Shown in pieces: positions 8,582 to 17,271 of a stretch of DNA of 64,000 nucleotides. The notes below the pieces were generated by a model. That model was not told the DNA's origin, made no database searches, and saw only the letters and a list, made by a program, of their open reading frames with translations. The DNA lies in contig NZ_KB905378.1 of assembly GCF_000379085.1 (NCBI RefSeq), positions 207,801 through 271,800 of the forward strand. Reading direction: 5' to 3'. The translations under genes were made by a program, and so were the position numbers. How positions within the stretch are numbered: position 1 is the stretch's first letter; every line of letters begins with the position of its first letter. Origin of the DNA: Halomicrobium katesii DSM 19301. Lineage in GTDB: Archaea > Halobacteriota > Halobacteria > Halobacteriales > Haloarculaceae.

Positions 8582-8782
8582 TCAGCCGAGCAGTTCCTCG
8601 AAGGGGTCCCAGTCGGCGTAGATACACGCCGCCGACCCGAGGAAGACGGCCCCGAGCATCGCGCCGCTGAGCACCGAGATCACGAACGTCCCCGTTCCGG
8701 GTTCGATCGTCGGCGTCGCCAGTCCGAGCAAGGCGAGCAACACCGCACTCGACACGAAAAAGCCGCGCAGGACGATCGTCAT
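8582..8782 (-). CDS. Small two-helix membrane protein, last gene of importer operon
   Basis: 66 residues with two predicted membrane helices (about residues 8-25 and 33-55) and a short acidic end (YADWDPFEELLG). Its ATG overlaps the stop of the 27-codon frame upstream by the ATGA arrangement, so it appears translationally coupled to the ABC importer operon. I recognise no family. It could be an accessory subunit of the importer. A family A hairpin starts just after its stop codon. Confidence 0.6.
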   Translation of the reverse strand: MTIVLRGFFVSSAVLLALLGLATPTIEPGTGTFVISVLSGAMLGAVFLGSAACIYADWDPFEELLG

Positions 8783-8862
8783 CGGTGGGGACGCTCCGAG
8801 AGGGCCGCGTCGGTAATCGGACTTTCGCTCGTCGCGTCGGTGTCGCGTGTGGTCGCACCCAT
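8779..8862 (-). CDS. Possible 27-residue coupled peptide in importer operon
   Basis: An ATG two bases after the stop of the ATPase gene opens a 27-codon frame. Its TGA overlaps the ATG of the next gene by ATGA. The predicted peptide is hydrophilic and Thr/Asp/Glu-rich, like haloarchaeal proteins. The tight packing on both sides fits a genuine small gene or a coupling leader. It may equally be chance in a short gap. Confidence 0.35.
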   Translation of the reverse strand: MGATTRDTDATSESPITDAALSERPHR

Positions 8863-8864
8863 GC

Positions 8865-10007
8865 TCAGTCGTTCAGTGTCGGCGACTCGGCGGCTTCGAC
8901 GCCGTCGAGGGGTTCGCTCTCCCAGTACTCGTGGTCGGGATCGGTGCGGTGGCAGGCGGCACAGCGTTCGCTCGCCGTCGCCGCCTCCTCGCCAAGTTCC
9001 GGAGCCGTGGTGGTACAGGCCTCCCGAGCCTCCGGACAGCGGGTGTGGAACCGACAGCCCGACGGCGGATTCACCGGGTCCGGGATGTCGATCGAGCGGA
9101 CCGGCGGATCGGTCATCTCCTGGGCGGTCGGATCCAGATCGGCGGTCGCCCAGCGCAGCACCTTCGTGTAGGGGTGCTGGGGGTCGTTCAGGACCTCGTC
9201 TGGCGGGCCGATCTCGACGATCTCCCCGAGGTACATGATGCCGATGCGTCCGCCCGCCTCCTGTGCCAGATAGCGGGCGTTCGAGAGGTTGTGACTGATG
9301 AACACGAACGAGGTGTTGAACTGCTCTTGCAGCTCCAGGAGGAGGTTCATCGTCTCGACGCGCAGCGACACGTCCAGCGCCGAGACGGCCTCGTCGGCGA
9401 GGATCACGTCCGGATTCATCAGCAGGGCCCGGACCAGCGCGATCCGCTGCTGTTCGCCCCCAGAGAGCTGGTGGGGGAACCGGTGCGCGTAGTCTTCGGG
9501 CGGCTCCATGCCCACCCGGTCCAGCAGCGCGAAGATGCGGGCCCGACGGTCCTCGGTGGACATCTCGGGGTCCCACTTCTTCAGGGGCGCTTCCAGCGTC
9601 GTCAGGACCTTCCGGTTGGGGTTGAGCGCCGCGCCGGGGTCCTGGTGGATCATCTGGAGGGAGCGCCGGATGTCGTCGAAGGGGACGGTCACGTCGCCGC
9701 GGCCGTCCTTGGCGTCCCACACGTCCTGTCCCCGGTAGGCGACGGTCCCCTCGGTGGGGCGCTGGACGCCGATGATCGTCTTGCCGAGCGTCGTCTTCCC
9801 GCAGCCAGACTCCCCGACGAGTGCGAGCACGTCGTTCTCGGGGATGTCGATCGACACGTCGCTGACCGCCTGGACGGTCTCTGGCTCGTCGAACAGCGAC
9901 TCGACGACGCCCTGTTCTTTCTCGAAGTCGACCGAGACGTTCTCCAGCGACATCACGATATCGTCGTCGTCCCGGGTGGTGCCCGTCGTCGTGGCGCGGT
10001 CGCTCAC
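8865..10007 (-). CDS. Oligopeptide-type ABC transporter ATPase (DppF/OppF-like)
   Basis: 380 residues from a GTG at 10007 that overlaps the previous gene's TGA by four bases (GTGA). Walker A is LVGESGCGKTTLG, the signature is LSGGEQQR and Walker B is VILADEAVSALD. The C-terminal oligopeptide-transporter domain carries a Cys-rich GCRFHTRCPEA segment. It pairs with the ATPase encoded upstream to energise an importer in the cytoplasmic membrane. Starting further upstream would add 46 Arg-rich residues that overlap the previous gene, so the GTG is preferred. It is the fifth gene of the operon that begins with the binding-protein gene at 15117. Confidence 0.9.
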   Translation of the reverse strand: MSDRATTTGTTRDDDDIVMSLENVSVDFEKEQGVVESLFDEPETVQAVSDVSIDIPENDVLALVGESGCGKTTLGKTIIGVQRPTEGTVAYRGQDVWDAKDGRGDVTVPFDDIRRSLQMIHQDPGAALNPNRKVLTTLEAPLKKWDPEMSTEDRRARIFALLDRVGMEPPEDYAHRFPHQLSGGEQQRIALVRALLMNPDVILADEAVSALDVSLRVETMNLLLELQEQFNTSFVFISHNLSNARYLAQEAGGRIGIMYLGEIVEIGPPDEVLNDPQHPYTKVLRWATADLDPTAQEMTDPPVRSIDIPDPVNPPSGCRFHTRCPEAREACTTTAPELGEEAATASERCAACHRTDPDHEYWESEPLDGVEAAESPTLND

Positions 10008-11059
10008 GCGTCGGACACCTCCGAGAGGTCGAACGGAACGGCGTCCTCGGCCTCGTCGGAGTGGAAGCAGGCCGAGCGGTGGTCGTCCTCGACGTCGACC
10101 CACGGCGGCGTCTCCTCGTGACACTCCCTGGTCGCGAGCGGACACCGCGGCGCGTAGTGACAGCCGTCGGGGACGTGGGCCGGGTTCGGCGCGGTCCCCT
10201 CGATCGGTCGCATCGAGTCGGTCGGCGCGTCGAGGTTCGGCACGGCCTGCAACAGCGCCCGCGTGTAGGGGTGTTTCGAGTCGTGGGCGATCTGCGTCGC
10301 GGTGCCGACCTCCGCGAGCTCGAAGGCATAGAGGATCGCCAGTCGGTCGGCCAGCCCCGCGACCAGCGGGAGGTCGTGGGTGATAAAGAGGATCGTCAGG
10401 TCGTACTTGGCCTTGATGTCGGCCAGCAAGGAGAGGATCGAGCGCTGCATCAGCAGGTCCAGCGCGGCCGTCGGCTCGTCCATCAAGAGGACCTGCGGTT
10501 CGAGGACCAGACTGAGTGCGATCAGCGCCCGCTGGCTCATCCCGCCAGAGAGTTCGTGGGCGTACGAGTCCAGAACGCGGTCGGGATCGAGATAGAGGTC
10601 GCCGAGGAGCTGTCTGGCCCGTTCCATCCCCGCCTCCACGTCGTAGTCGTGGGCCGCCAGCGTCTCCTCGAAGTGCCCGCGGATCGACATGGTGGGGTTG
10701 AACGACGACAGCGCGCCCTGGAACACCATCGACACTTCCTCCCAGCGGAACTCCTTGAGCTCCTCGGTCGGGAGGTCGAGAACGTCGACCGGTTCGCCGC
10801 CGTCTTCGGGGTAGTAGGTCACCTCACCGGTCGTGATACCGGGTTCCTCGACGGCGTCCATCATGGCGTTTGCCAGCATCGACTTGCCGCTGCCGGACTC
10901 GCCGACGACACCGAGAATCTCGCCCCGGCGGAGGTCGATCGACACGTCGTCCAGTACCATCGCGTCTCGGTGCTCCAAGTCGTAGGTGACACAGACGTTG
11001 CGGGCCTCGATGATCGGGTCCGCGCTGTCGGGGCCACCCTGCGTGCGGTGTTCTTGCAT
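10004..11059 (-). CDS. Oligopeptide-type ABC transporter ATPase (DppD/OppD-like)
   Basis: 351 residues. Walker A is VVGESGSGKSMLAN, the signature is LSGGMSQRALIALSL and Walker B is VLLMDEPTAALD. The usual C-terminal oligopeptide domain contains CHYAPRCPLATREC. Together with the next gene it forms the ATPase heterodimer. The ATG at 11059 follows directly on the stop codon of the permease gene (TGA then ATG with no gap), showing tight coupling. The substrate class cannot be read from the ATPase. Confidence 0.9.
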   Translation of the reverse strand: MQEHRTQGGPDSADPIIEARNVCVTYDLEHRDAMVLDDVSIDLRRGEILGVVGESGSGKSMLANAMMDAVEEPGITTGEVTYYPEDGGEPVDVLDLPTEELKEFRWEEVSMVFQGALSSFNPTMSIRGHFEETLAAHDYDVEAGMERARQLLGDLYLDPDRVLDSYAHELSGGMSQRALIALSLVLEPQVLLMDEPTAALDLLMQRSILSLLADIKAKYDLTILFITHDLPLVAGLADRLAILYAFELAEVGTATQIAHDSKHPYTRALLQAVPNLDAPTDSMRPIEGTAPNPAHVPDGCHYAPRCPLATRECHEETPPWVDVEDDHRSACFHSDEAEDAVPFDLSEVSDA

Positions 11060-12226
11060 TCAGATCTCCCCCGTGGTGGCGTCGTCGTCCCCGTCGCTCG
11101 CGACGGTCTCGGCGTGGCGGGCACGGACCCGCGGATTGAAGATCCGGTCGGCCCCCTGGGCCAGCAGCGTCAGGCCCAGCGCGAGGATGATGATCGTCAC
11201 CATCGGCACCAGCAGCCAGTGGAAGGCCGCGGGTGAGGACGTGGCACCGGCGCGGTTGACGGCGGCGTTCATCATCACGCCCCAGTTGACGCTGGTGTAG
11301 GGCAGGACGCCGAGGAAGTACAGGCCGACGGAACCGAAGATGACGGCGCGGGCCTGCTGGACGAAGTTCATCGTGATGTAGGGCATCAGGTTCGGAATGA
11401 TGTCCCCGGAGATGATCGTCGAGGTCTCCATCCCCATGATGCGCGACGCTTCGACGTACTCGGCGTCGCGCAGGGTCAGCACCTGCGATCGGATGGCGCG
11501 TGCCAGCCCCGCCCAGGCGTTGATCGTGATCAGGATCCCGATGATCACCGGGTTCCCGTCGATCTGGAGCGCCGAGGCCAGCACGATCGTCAGGGGCAGC
11601 CCCGGAATGGTCATCATGATGTCCGTGACGATCATCAGCACTCTATCGACGGTGCCGCCCTTGTAGCCCGCGATGGTGCCGAAGGCCGTCCCGAGACAGA
11701 CCGTGAAGACGGCACCCGACGCGATCATCGTCAGCATCGACGGCGTCGCGTAGACGGTCTGGGAGAGCAGACTGACGCCGGACGCGGTCGTCCCCAGCGG
11801 GTACTCCAGCGTCCGGAAGGCCCCGACCAGGTAGCCGCCCTGGTTGGGCGACGGTTCGGTGACGATCGCGAGGCCGACCGTCGCCATCAGTACGTAGGAG
11901 ACGACCACGAGCACGCCCGTGCGTGCGCGCCAGTCGCTCCAGACGATCCGGGCCGGCGCGAGGAGCTTCTCGTCGATCCACTGTCGCCGCCGTTCGGCGT
12001 CGGTCATCGACACGTCGGCCATCTGCTGGAACTCCGAGACCGACGAGGAGCCCCCGTCTGCCGCGACGCGGCCGTTGCGGGCGTGGCCCGAGATCGGAGC
12101 AGGACCGGGGTCGCGGCCCTCGTCGGTGAACTGCTCGGGAGTGCCGAGCGCGTCGCCGACGGCCTCGAAGTCGGCCTCCGACCCGGGTGTCTCGCCGGAA
12201 TCGCCGTCGCGATCAGTACGACTCAC
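11060..12226 (-). CDS. ABC transporter permease (DppC-like)
   Basis: 388 residues from a GTG at 12226. Another GTG at 12235 would add three residues. Either start overlaps the upstream permease gene by 14-23 bases. A hydrophilic N-terminal extension of about 85 residues precedes a typical DppC core with about six helices. The EAA-loop region is EYVEASRIMGMETSTIISGDI. It forms the membrane channel with the permease at 12213-13223. The cytosolic extension is longer than in bacterial DppC, as is common in haloarchaeal relatives. Confidence 0.88.
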   Translation of the reverse strand: MSRTDRDGDSGETPGSEADFEAVGDALGTPEQFTDEGRDPGPAPISGHARNGRVAADGGSSSVSEFQQMADVSMTDAERRRQWIDEKLLAPARIVWSDWRARTGVLVVVSYVLMATVGLAIVTEPSPNQGGYLVGAFRTLEYPLGTTASGVSLLSQTVYATPSMLTMIASGAVFTVCLGTAFGTIAGYKGGTVDRVLMIVTDIMMTIPGLPLTIVLASALQIDGNPVIIGILITINAWAGLARAIRSQVLTLRDAEYVEASRIMGMETSTIISGDIIPNLMPYITMNFVQQARAVIFGSVGLYFLGVLPYTSVNWGVMMNAAVNRAGATSSPAAFHWLLVPMVTIIILALGLTLLAQGADRIFNPRVRARHAETVASDGDDDATTGEI

Positions 12227-13223
12227 GGGAGCCACCTCCCTTGGCCCGCGGATCGAGCACGCCGTAGGTCAGGTCCGCGACGGTGATGCCGACGACCATC
12301 GCGATCGTGATGATGATGAACCCGCCCATCATCAGCGGGTAGTCCCGCGCGTTGATCCCCTGGATGAGGTAGAACCCGACGCCGGGGTACGCGAAGATGT
12401 TCTCGATGATGACCGCGCCGCCGAAGACGGTGCCGATAGCGATCATCAGCCCGGTGTACATCGGGAGGATGGCGTTGCGGGCGACGTAGCGCATCGCGAT
12501 CCGCCGGGTCGAGAGCCCGCGCAGGCGCGCGACCCGGAGGTAGTCCTCCCCGAGCACGCGGATCGAGTTGCCCCGCATCGACAGCGCCCAGCCGCCGAAC
12601 CCGACCAGCGCCATCGAGGCGATCGGCAGGGCCCCGTGATAGAGCACGCTGCCAAGGAACGAGGCGTTGAAGCCGACGGTCAGCTCCGAGGCGTACCGCC
12701 CACCCGTCGGGAACAGCTCCATCCGGTAACCCAGATATGAGATGAACAACAGGGCGAGGACGTAGCCCGGCGTCGAGTTCAGCACGAGCCCGACGCCCGT
12801 ACTGGCCACGTCGAAGCTCGACCCCTCCTTGTAGGCCATGAACGCGCCCAGCGAGACGCCGACGGTAAAGGCCAGAAACAGCGCCGTCGCCGTCAGGAAC
12901 ACCGTCCACGGGATGGCCGGCCCGATGATCGACATCACGGGGTCGCCGTAGCGCGTCGAGACGCCGAAGTCGCCCTGCAACATCGCGGCCATGTAGTCGG
13001 CGTACTGGACGTAGATGGGCTCGTTCACGGCGATGTTGGTCTGGGCCGCGATGCGAGCGTTGATCTCGGACATCGAGAGGTCGCTCCCGCCCTGCTGGAC
13101 GGCCTGGGCCCGCAGGTAATCGAGCGGTCCGCCCGGCAGCAGTCGGACCAGTCCGAAGCTGGCCGAGATCACCACGTAGACGGTGAGCACCGATTGCGCG
13201 ATGCGTTTCAGTACGTAGCTCAT
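12213..13223 (-). CDS. ABC transporter permease (DppB-like)
   Basis: 336 residues, ATG at 13223, seven bases after the stop of the binding-protein gene. It starts with a membrane helix (YVLKRIAQSVLTVYVVIS) followed by the DppB-typical LVRLLPGGPLDYL. The EAA loop is EDYLRVARLRGLSTRRIAMRYV, and about six helices are present. Its partner is the DppC-like permease downstream. Second gene of the five- to seven-gene operon. Confidence 0.9.
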   Translation of the reverse strand: MSYVLKRIAQSVLTVYVVISASFGLVRLLPGGPLDYLRAQAVQQGGSDLSMSEINARIAAQTNIAVNEPIYVQYADYMAAMLQGDFGVSTRYGDPVMSIIGPAIPWTVFLTATALFLAFTVGVSLGAFMAYKEGSSFDVASTGVGLVLNSTPGYVLALLFISYLGYRMELFPTGGRYASELTVGFNASFLGSVLYHGALPIASMALVGFGGWALSMRGNSIRVLGEDYLRVARLRGLSTRRIAMRYVARNAILPMYTGLMIAIGTVFGGAVIIENIFAYPGVGFYLIQGINARDYPLMMGGFIIITIAMVVGITVADLTYGVLDPRAKGGGSRESY

Positions 13224-13230
13224 GGCTCTC

Positions 13231-15117
13231 CTACTGGTTGGCCGTCGACAGCTCGTCGACGATGTCGACGGGTGTGACGGTCTCGCCGTCGCGTTCCTCC
13301 TCGTGGAGGATCGGCGATTCGAACTCGCTGGGGAGGTTCCAGGCGTTCTTGGCGTCCCAGCTGTTGAAGATCCAGTCGAAGTGGAAGTACGGGTACGAGT
13401 GGTCGTAGGAGGCCCACCCTTGGAGTCCGACGACGAAGTCGCCGTTGGAGTAGTCACTCCCCCAGTACGTGGAGTTGTCGAGCATGACTGACTCGGCCTC
13501 GATGCCGAAGTCCGTGAGGTTCGAGACGATCGTCTCGACGCCGGTCACCCAGTCCGAGAAGCCCGACGGCCCCTTGATCGGGAGTTCGAGAGGCTCGCCG
13601 TCCTTCTGCCAGGTGCCGTTCTGTTTCTCGTAGCCGGCGTCGCGAAGCAGCGACGCGGCCGCTTCGGTCTGGGACTCGCCCGGGCCGTAGGTCTCGAACT
13701 CGTCGACGACGCCGTCGAGCCAGCCGCCCTCGATCTGGTCGTTGAACTCGCCGGTCAGTCCGCTGGGGTAGGTGACTGGGAGTTTGGACTCGGTCCCGGC
13801 CCCGGAGTTGAGCGCCGCGTTCTCGCGGTTGACGACGTGGGCGATCGCTTTGCGGACCCGAACGTCGTCGACGGGCGCTTCCTCGAAGTTGAACATCAGC
13901 CCCATCCCCCAGTGACGCGGGATGAGACTGACCTGCATCGAGTCTGGCAGCTGGTTGAGTCGGTTCTGGGGCATGAACAGCGTCGCGGACCCGTCGGTCT
14001 CGTTGTTGATCAGCGAGTTCCAGCGCCCCTGGTTCTGTGGCTTGTAGAGGTACTCGGCCTCGGGGACGTTGATGTTGTCCGCGTCCGGGTGGTCCTCGTA
14101 CTTGCTCAGCAGCGTGCGCTGGCTGTCGGCGTCCTCGAACTGGAAGGGGCCACAGCCGACCGGTTCGGGGGTCGTGTCGTTGGTGAGATCGCTGAGCGCC
14201 GACGCGCGCTCGTCCTCGTCGGCCGCCTCGTCGAGTGCGGTGACGAACTCTCCGTAGGAGTCGTCGTGGGCGGTGAGCCGCTTTGGCTGGAGGTACGCCA
14301 GCAGGATCGTCTCGCTGGCGGGTTCGACCAGCGTGATCTCGACAGTCGACTCGTCGACTGCCGTGACCCGATCCGACACCGCGCCCACGTCCTCGGGCGC
14401 GACGAAGTTACCCAGCGAACCGCCGTTGTAGATGTCGAGTTTGACCTGGTTGGCCACGTCCGTCGCGGTGACGGCGTCGCCGTTGTGCCAGGTCAGCCCC
14501 TCGCGGACGGTGAGCGAGACCGTCTCCTCGCCGACCTCCCAGTCCTGAATGGCGTAGCCGGTGTACTCCTGGGTCGCGAGGTTGTACTTCATGAACCGAT
14601 CGAACATCAGCCGACGGGCTTCGCCGTAGTTTTGCCCGTTCCAGGGGTTGTACTGCGAGTCCTGGGGAACAGCCCACTGTGCGAAAGTCAGACGGTCGTC
14701 GTCGGAGCCGTCTGTGGCTGTCCACTGGCCCTCCCGCGGGAGCCACTCTGTGGGCCAGTACGTCTGGACCGCGTCGCTGTCGGTCCCGGGCACGTTCCAG
14801 TCGTCGGTCGACTGGAACGACTGGGCGAGTTTCTCCATGACCGGCAACACCGGGAGCGTCTGGTTCGTGATGTAGGCCAGCTCCTGAATCTTGCGCTGGG
14901 CCTCGCTGGTGGCCTGGACCTCCGTTTCGGTCTCGGTGTCGGTATCGCTCGCGTCGGTCTCGTCGCCGCCGTCGCCGGACGCCTCGGTCGCCGTCTGTTC
15001 GGCCTGCTGTCCGCCACAGCCTGCGAGGCCGGCGATGCCGGCCAGGCTGACGCCGCTGACGAAACGGCGGCGAGATAGTATCGACTGGTGCTCGTGATCG
15101 GTATGATTATTCGCCAT
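13231..15117 (-). CDS. ABC transporter solute-binding lipoprotein, family 5
   Basis: 628 residues. The N-terminus carries a twin-arginine signal (SRRRFVSG) and a lipobox LAGC with Cys34, so the protein is Tat-exported and lipid-anchored outside the cell. The body is a family 5 (DppA/OppA) fold: LTFAQWAVPQDSQYNPWNG near the start of the mature region, then VRKAIAHVVNRENAALN. Family 5 proteins bind peptides but also oligosaccharides. Because alpha-glucosidases are encoded divergently next to it, an oligosaccharide is a fair guess here. It is the first gene of the importer operon, with a TATA-like site at 15146-15156. Confidence 0.9.
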   Translation of the reverse strand: MANNHTDHEHQSILSRRRFVSGVSLAGIAGLAGCGGQQAEQTATEASGDGGDETDASDTDTETETEVQATSEAQRKIQELAYITNQTLPVLPVMEKLAQSFQSTDDWNVPGTDSDAVQTYWPTEWLPREGQWTATDGSDDDRLTFAQWAVPQDSQYNPWNGQNYGEARRLMFDRFMKYNLATQEYTGYAIQDWEVGEETVSLTVREGLTWHNGDAVTATDVANQVKLDIYNGGSLGNFVAPEDVGAVSDRVTAVDESTVEITLVEPASETILLAYLQPKRLTAHDDSYGEFVTALDEAADEDERASALSDLTNDTTPEPVGCGPFQFEDADSQRTLLSKYEDHPDADNINVPEAEYLYKPQNQGRWNSLINNETDGSATLFMPQNRLNQLPDSMQVSLIPRHWGMGLMFNFEEAPVDDVRVRKAIAHVVNRENAALNSGAGTESKLPVTYPSGLTGEFNDQIEGGWLDGVVDEFETYGPGESQTEAAASLLRDAGYEKQNGTWQKDGEPLELPIKGPSGFSDWVTGVETIVSNLTDFGIEAESVMLDNSTYWGSDYSNGDFVVGLQGWASYDHSYPYFHFDWIFNSWDAKNAWNLPSEFESPILHEEERDGETVTPVDIVDELSTANQ

Positions 15118-15492
15118 GTTCGTCTACTGCTGTGGGACACCCCCACAATAAAAATTCCGGTAGAATGGCTTCTTCGAGATTCTCGCAGAACTTAAGTGGG
15201 AGTCTCGCTTCGTCGTTCGTGAACGAAAGCAGGCGAGCCGCCTGCACGTCGTCGAACACTGACCCACGATGACACAGCACAGCACGCACCGGCCGAGAAC
15301 GGCCACGAGATCGCCCGAGGCGGCGACGGCACCGACTCGACCGGTTCAGCGACGAGGCACGACCGACCGACCAACTGGACGGGGCCACACGGACGAACCC
15401 CGCGTTCGTCCCCCCGTCGAGGCTGTCGAACGAACGCTTCGTTCGAGACGCACAGACAGCCACGACCTACTGACTGGCCGCCGCGCCGGTGA
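15118..15492. promoter_or_regulatory. Divergent intergenic region between importer and glucosidase operons
   Basis: 375 bases separating two divergent transcription units. An A/T-rich site (minus strand AATTTTTATTG, 15146-15156) is centred 34 nt before the binding-protein ATG and is the likely TATA box for the importer operon. No clear TATA box is seen before the glucosidase start. Short frames in this region are Arg-rich and not convincing. Confidence 0.5.
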
Positions 15493-17271
15493 GTGGCGGT
15501 GAGCGAGACAGTCGAGCAGATGCGAGCCGACCGCCAGTGGTGGGAAGAGGCCGTCGTCTACCAGATCTACCCGAAGAGCTTCTTCGACAGCGACGGCGAC
15601 GGGATCGGTGATCTCGCGGGCGTCACCGAGAAGGTCGACTACCTCGACGCGCTCGGGGTCGACGCGGTCTGGCTCTGTCCCGTCTACGACTCGCCACAGG
15701 CCGACAACGGCTACGACATCCGCGACTACCGGTCGATCTTCGACACGTACGGCGACATGGCCGACTGGGAGCGCCTGCTGGCCGAACTCCACGACAGGGA
15801 TATCAGGCTGGTCATGGACCTCGTCGTCAACCATACATCGGCCGAACACGAGTGGTTCCAGCGCTCGCGCCGTGGCGAGAGCGAGTACGCCGACTACTAC
15901 CACTGGCGCGACGGCCGCCCAGCCGCCGACGCCGACTACGACACCGACGACGGTCCCGCCGACGAGGTCGCCCCCAACAACTGGGAGTCGATCTTCGGCG
16001 GCCCCGCGTGGGCCTACGACGAGGGGCGCGGACAGTGGTACCTCCACCTCTTCGACGAGAGCCAGCCGGACCTCAACTGGGAGAACGAGGCCGTCCGCGA
16101 GGACGTGTACGAGATGATGCGCTGGTGGCTCGACCGCGGGATCGACGGCTTCCGCATGGACGTGATCAACCTCGTCTCGAAGACGCCGGGACTCCCCGAC
16201 GGCGACCCGGAGAGTGGGCTCGTCGGTGCAGAGCACTTCATGAACGGCCCCAAGGTCCACGACTACCTCTCGGAGCTGGTCGCGCAAGCCATCCCGGACG
16301 ACGAGATCCTCACCGTCGGCGAGACGCCGGGGGCGAGCGTCGAGGACGCCCAGCGGTTCGTCGGCGAGGACGGCCTCTCGATGGTGTTCCAGTTCGAGCA
16401 CGTCAACGTCGGCCACGAGGGCGACAAGTGGTCGCTGGAGGACTACTCGCTCGTCGAACTCAAAGAGAGTCTCGCACGCTGGCAGAACGGTCTGGCCGAC
16501 GAGGGGTGGAACAGCCTCTACCTGAGCAACCACGACCAGCCACGGACCGTCTCTCGGTTCGGCGACGACGGGCGGTACCGTCGCCGCTCCGCGAAGCTGT
16601 TCGGGACGCTGCTGTACACGCTCCAGGGAACGCCGTTCGTCTACCAGGGCCAGGAGATCGGCATGACCAACGCCCCCTTCGAGTCGAAGTCAGAGCTGCG
16701 GGACGTGGAGTCGATCAACTTCGTCGAGGAGGCCATCGAGAGCGGCGCGGCCGAGAGCTACGAGGACGTACGCGACGCCGTCGAGACCGTCGGCCGCGAC
16801 AACGCCCGGACGCCGATGCAGTGGTCCGACGACGAGAACGCCGGCTTCACCGACGGCGAGCCCTGGCTCAAGGTCAACCCCAACTACGACGCGATCAACG
16901 TCGAGCGGGCACGCGCCGACCCCGATTCGGTGTGGCACTACTACCGCGAACTCGGCGATCTTCGGGGGAATCGGGACCTGCTGGTCTACGGCGACTTCGA
17001 GCTGCTCGCGCCCGAGGACGAGCAGGTGTTCGCCTACACCCGGACGCTGGGCGACGAACGGGGGCTCGTCGTCCTCAACGTCTCCACCGAGCCCGCGACG
17101 TTCGCGGTGCCCGACGACGCTGGCGACGACCTCGAACTCGCCATTGGGAATCTGAACGCCCCCGAAACGCCCGGCAGCACCGTCGAACTCGACCCCTACG
17201 AGGCGCGCGTCTATCTGACGCCCGCGACCGACGCTGACCGACCGACGACCACGAACTCCGATTCGACATGA
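15493..17271 (+). CDS. GH13 alpha-glucosidase (oligo-1,6-glucosidase type), copy 1
   Basis: 592 residues from a GTG at 15493 (a second GTG two codons later is also possible). It has a GH13 TIM barrel with nucleophile Asp223 in GFRMDVIN, acid/base Glu277 in TVGETPG and transition-state Asp348 in SNHDQPR. The N-terminal WWEEAVVYQIYPKSF is typical of the oligo-1,6-glucosidase/trehalose-6-phosphate-hydrolase group. No signal peptide is present, so it should cleave alpha-glucosides in the cytoplasm after uptake. It overlaps the next gene by ATGA and shares a perfectly identical 106-bp segment with it. The exact linkage preference cannot be read. Confidence 0.9.
   Translation: MAVSETVEQMRADRQWWEEAVVYQIYPKSFFDSDGDGIGDLAGVTEKVDYLDALGVDAVWLCPVYDSPQADNGYDIRDYRSIFDTYGDMADWERLLAELHDRDIRLVMDLVVNHTSAEHEWFQRSRRGESEYADYYHWRDGRPAADADYDTDDGPADEVAPNNWESIFGGPAWAYDEGRGQWYLHLFDESQPDLNWENEAVREDVYEMMRWWLDRGIDGFRMDVINLVSKTPGLPDGDPESGLVGAEHFMNGPKVHDYLSELVAQAIPDDEILTVGETPGASVEDAQRFVGEDGLSMVFQFEHVNVGHEGDKWSLEDYSLVELKESLARWQNGLADEGWNSLYLSNHDQPRTVSRFGDDGRYRRRSAKLFGTLLYTLQGTPFVYQGQEIGMTNAPFESKSELRDVESINFVEEAIESGAAESYEDVRDAVETVGRDNARTPMQWSDDENAGFTDGEPWLKVNPNYDAINVERARADPDSVWHYYRELGDLRGNRDLLVYGDFELLAPEDEQVFAYTRTLGDERGLVVLNVSTEPATFAVPDDAGDDLELAIGNLNAPETPGSTVELDPYEARVYLTPATDADRPTTTNSDST

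Noticed and set aside
8779-10329. 516-codon minus-strand frame across the ABC ATPase
   Set aside because: It is a shifted frame of a gene with clear Walker motifs. Only its last 27 codons lie in a gap and are considered separately.
15269-15502. 77-codon frame upstream of the first alpha-glucosidase
   Set aside because: Arg/Thr-rich without acidic bias, overlaps the glucosidase start, and lies in the divergent promoter region.
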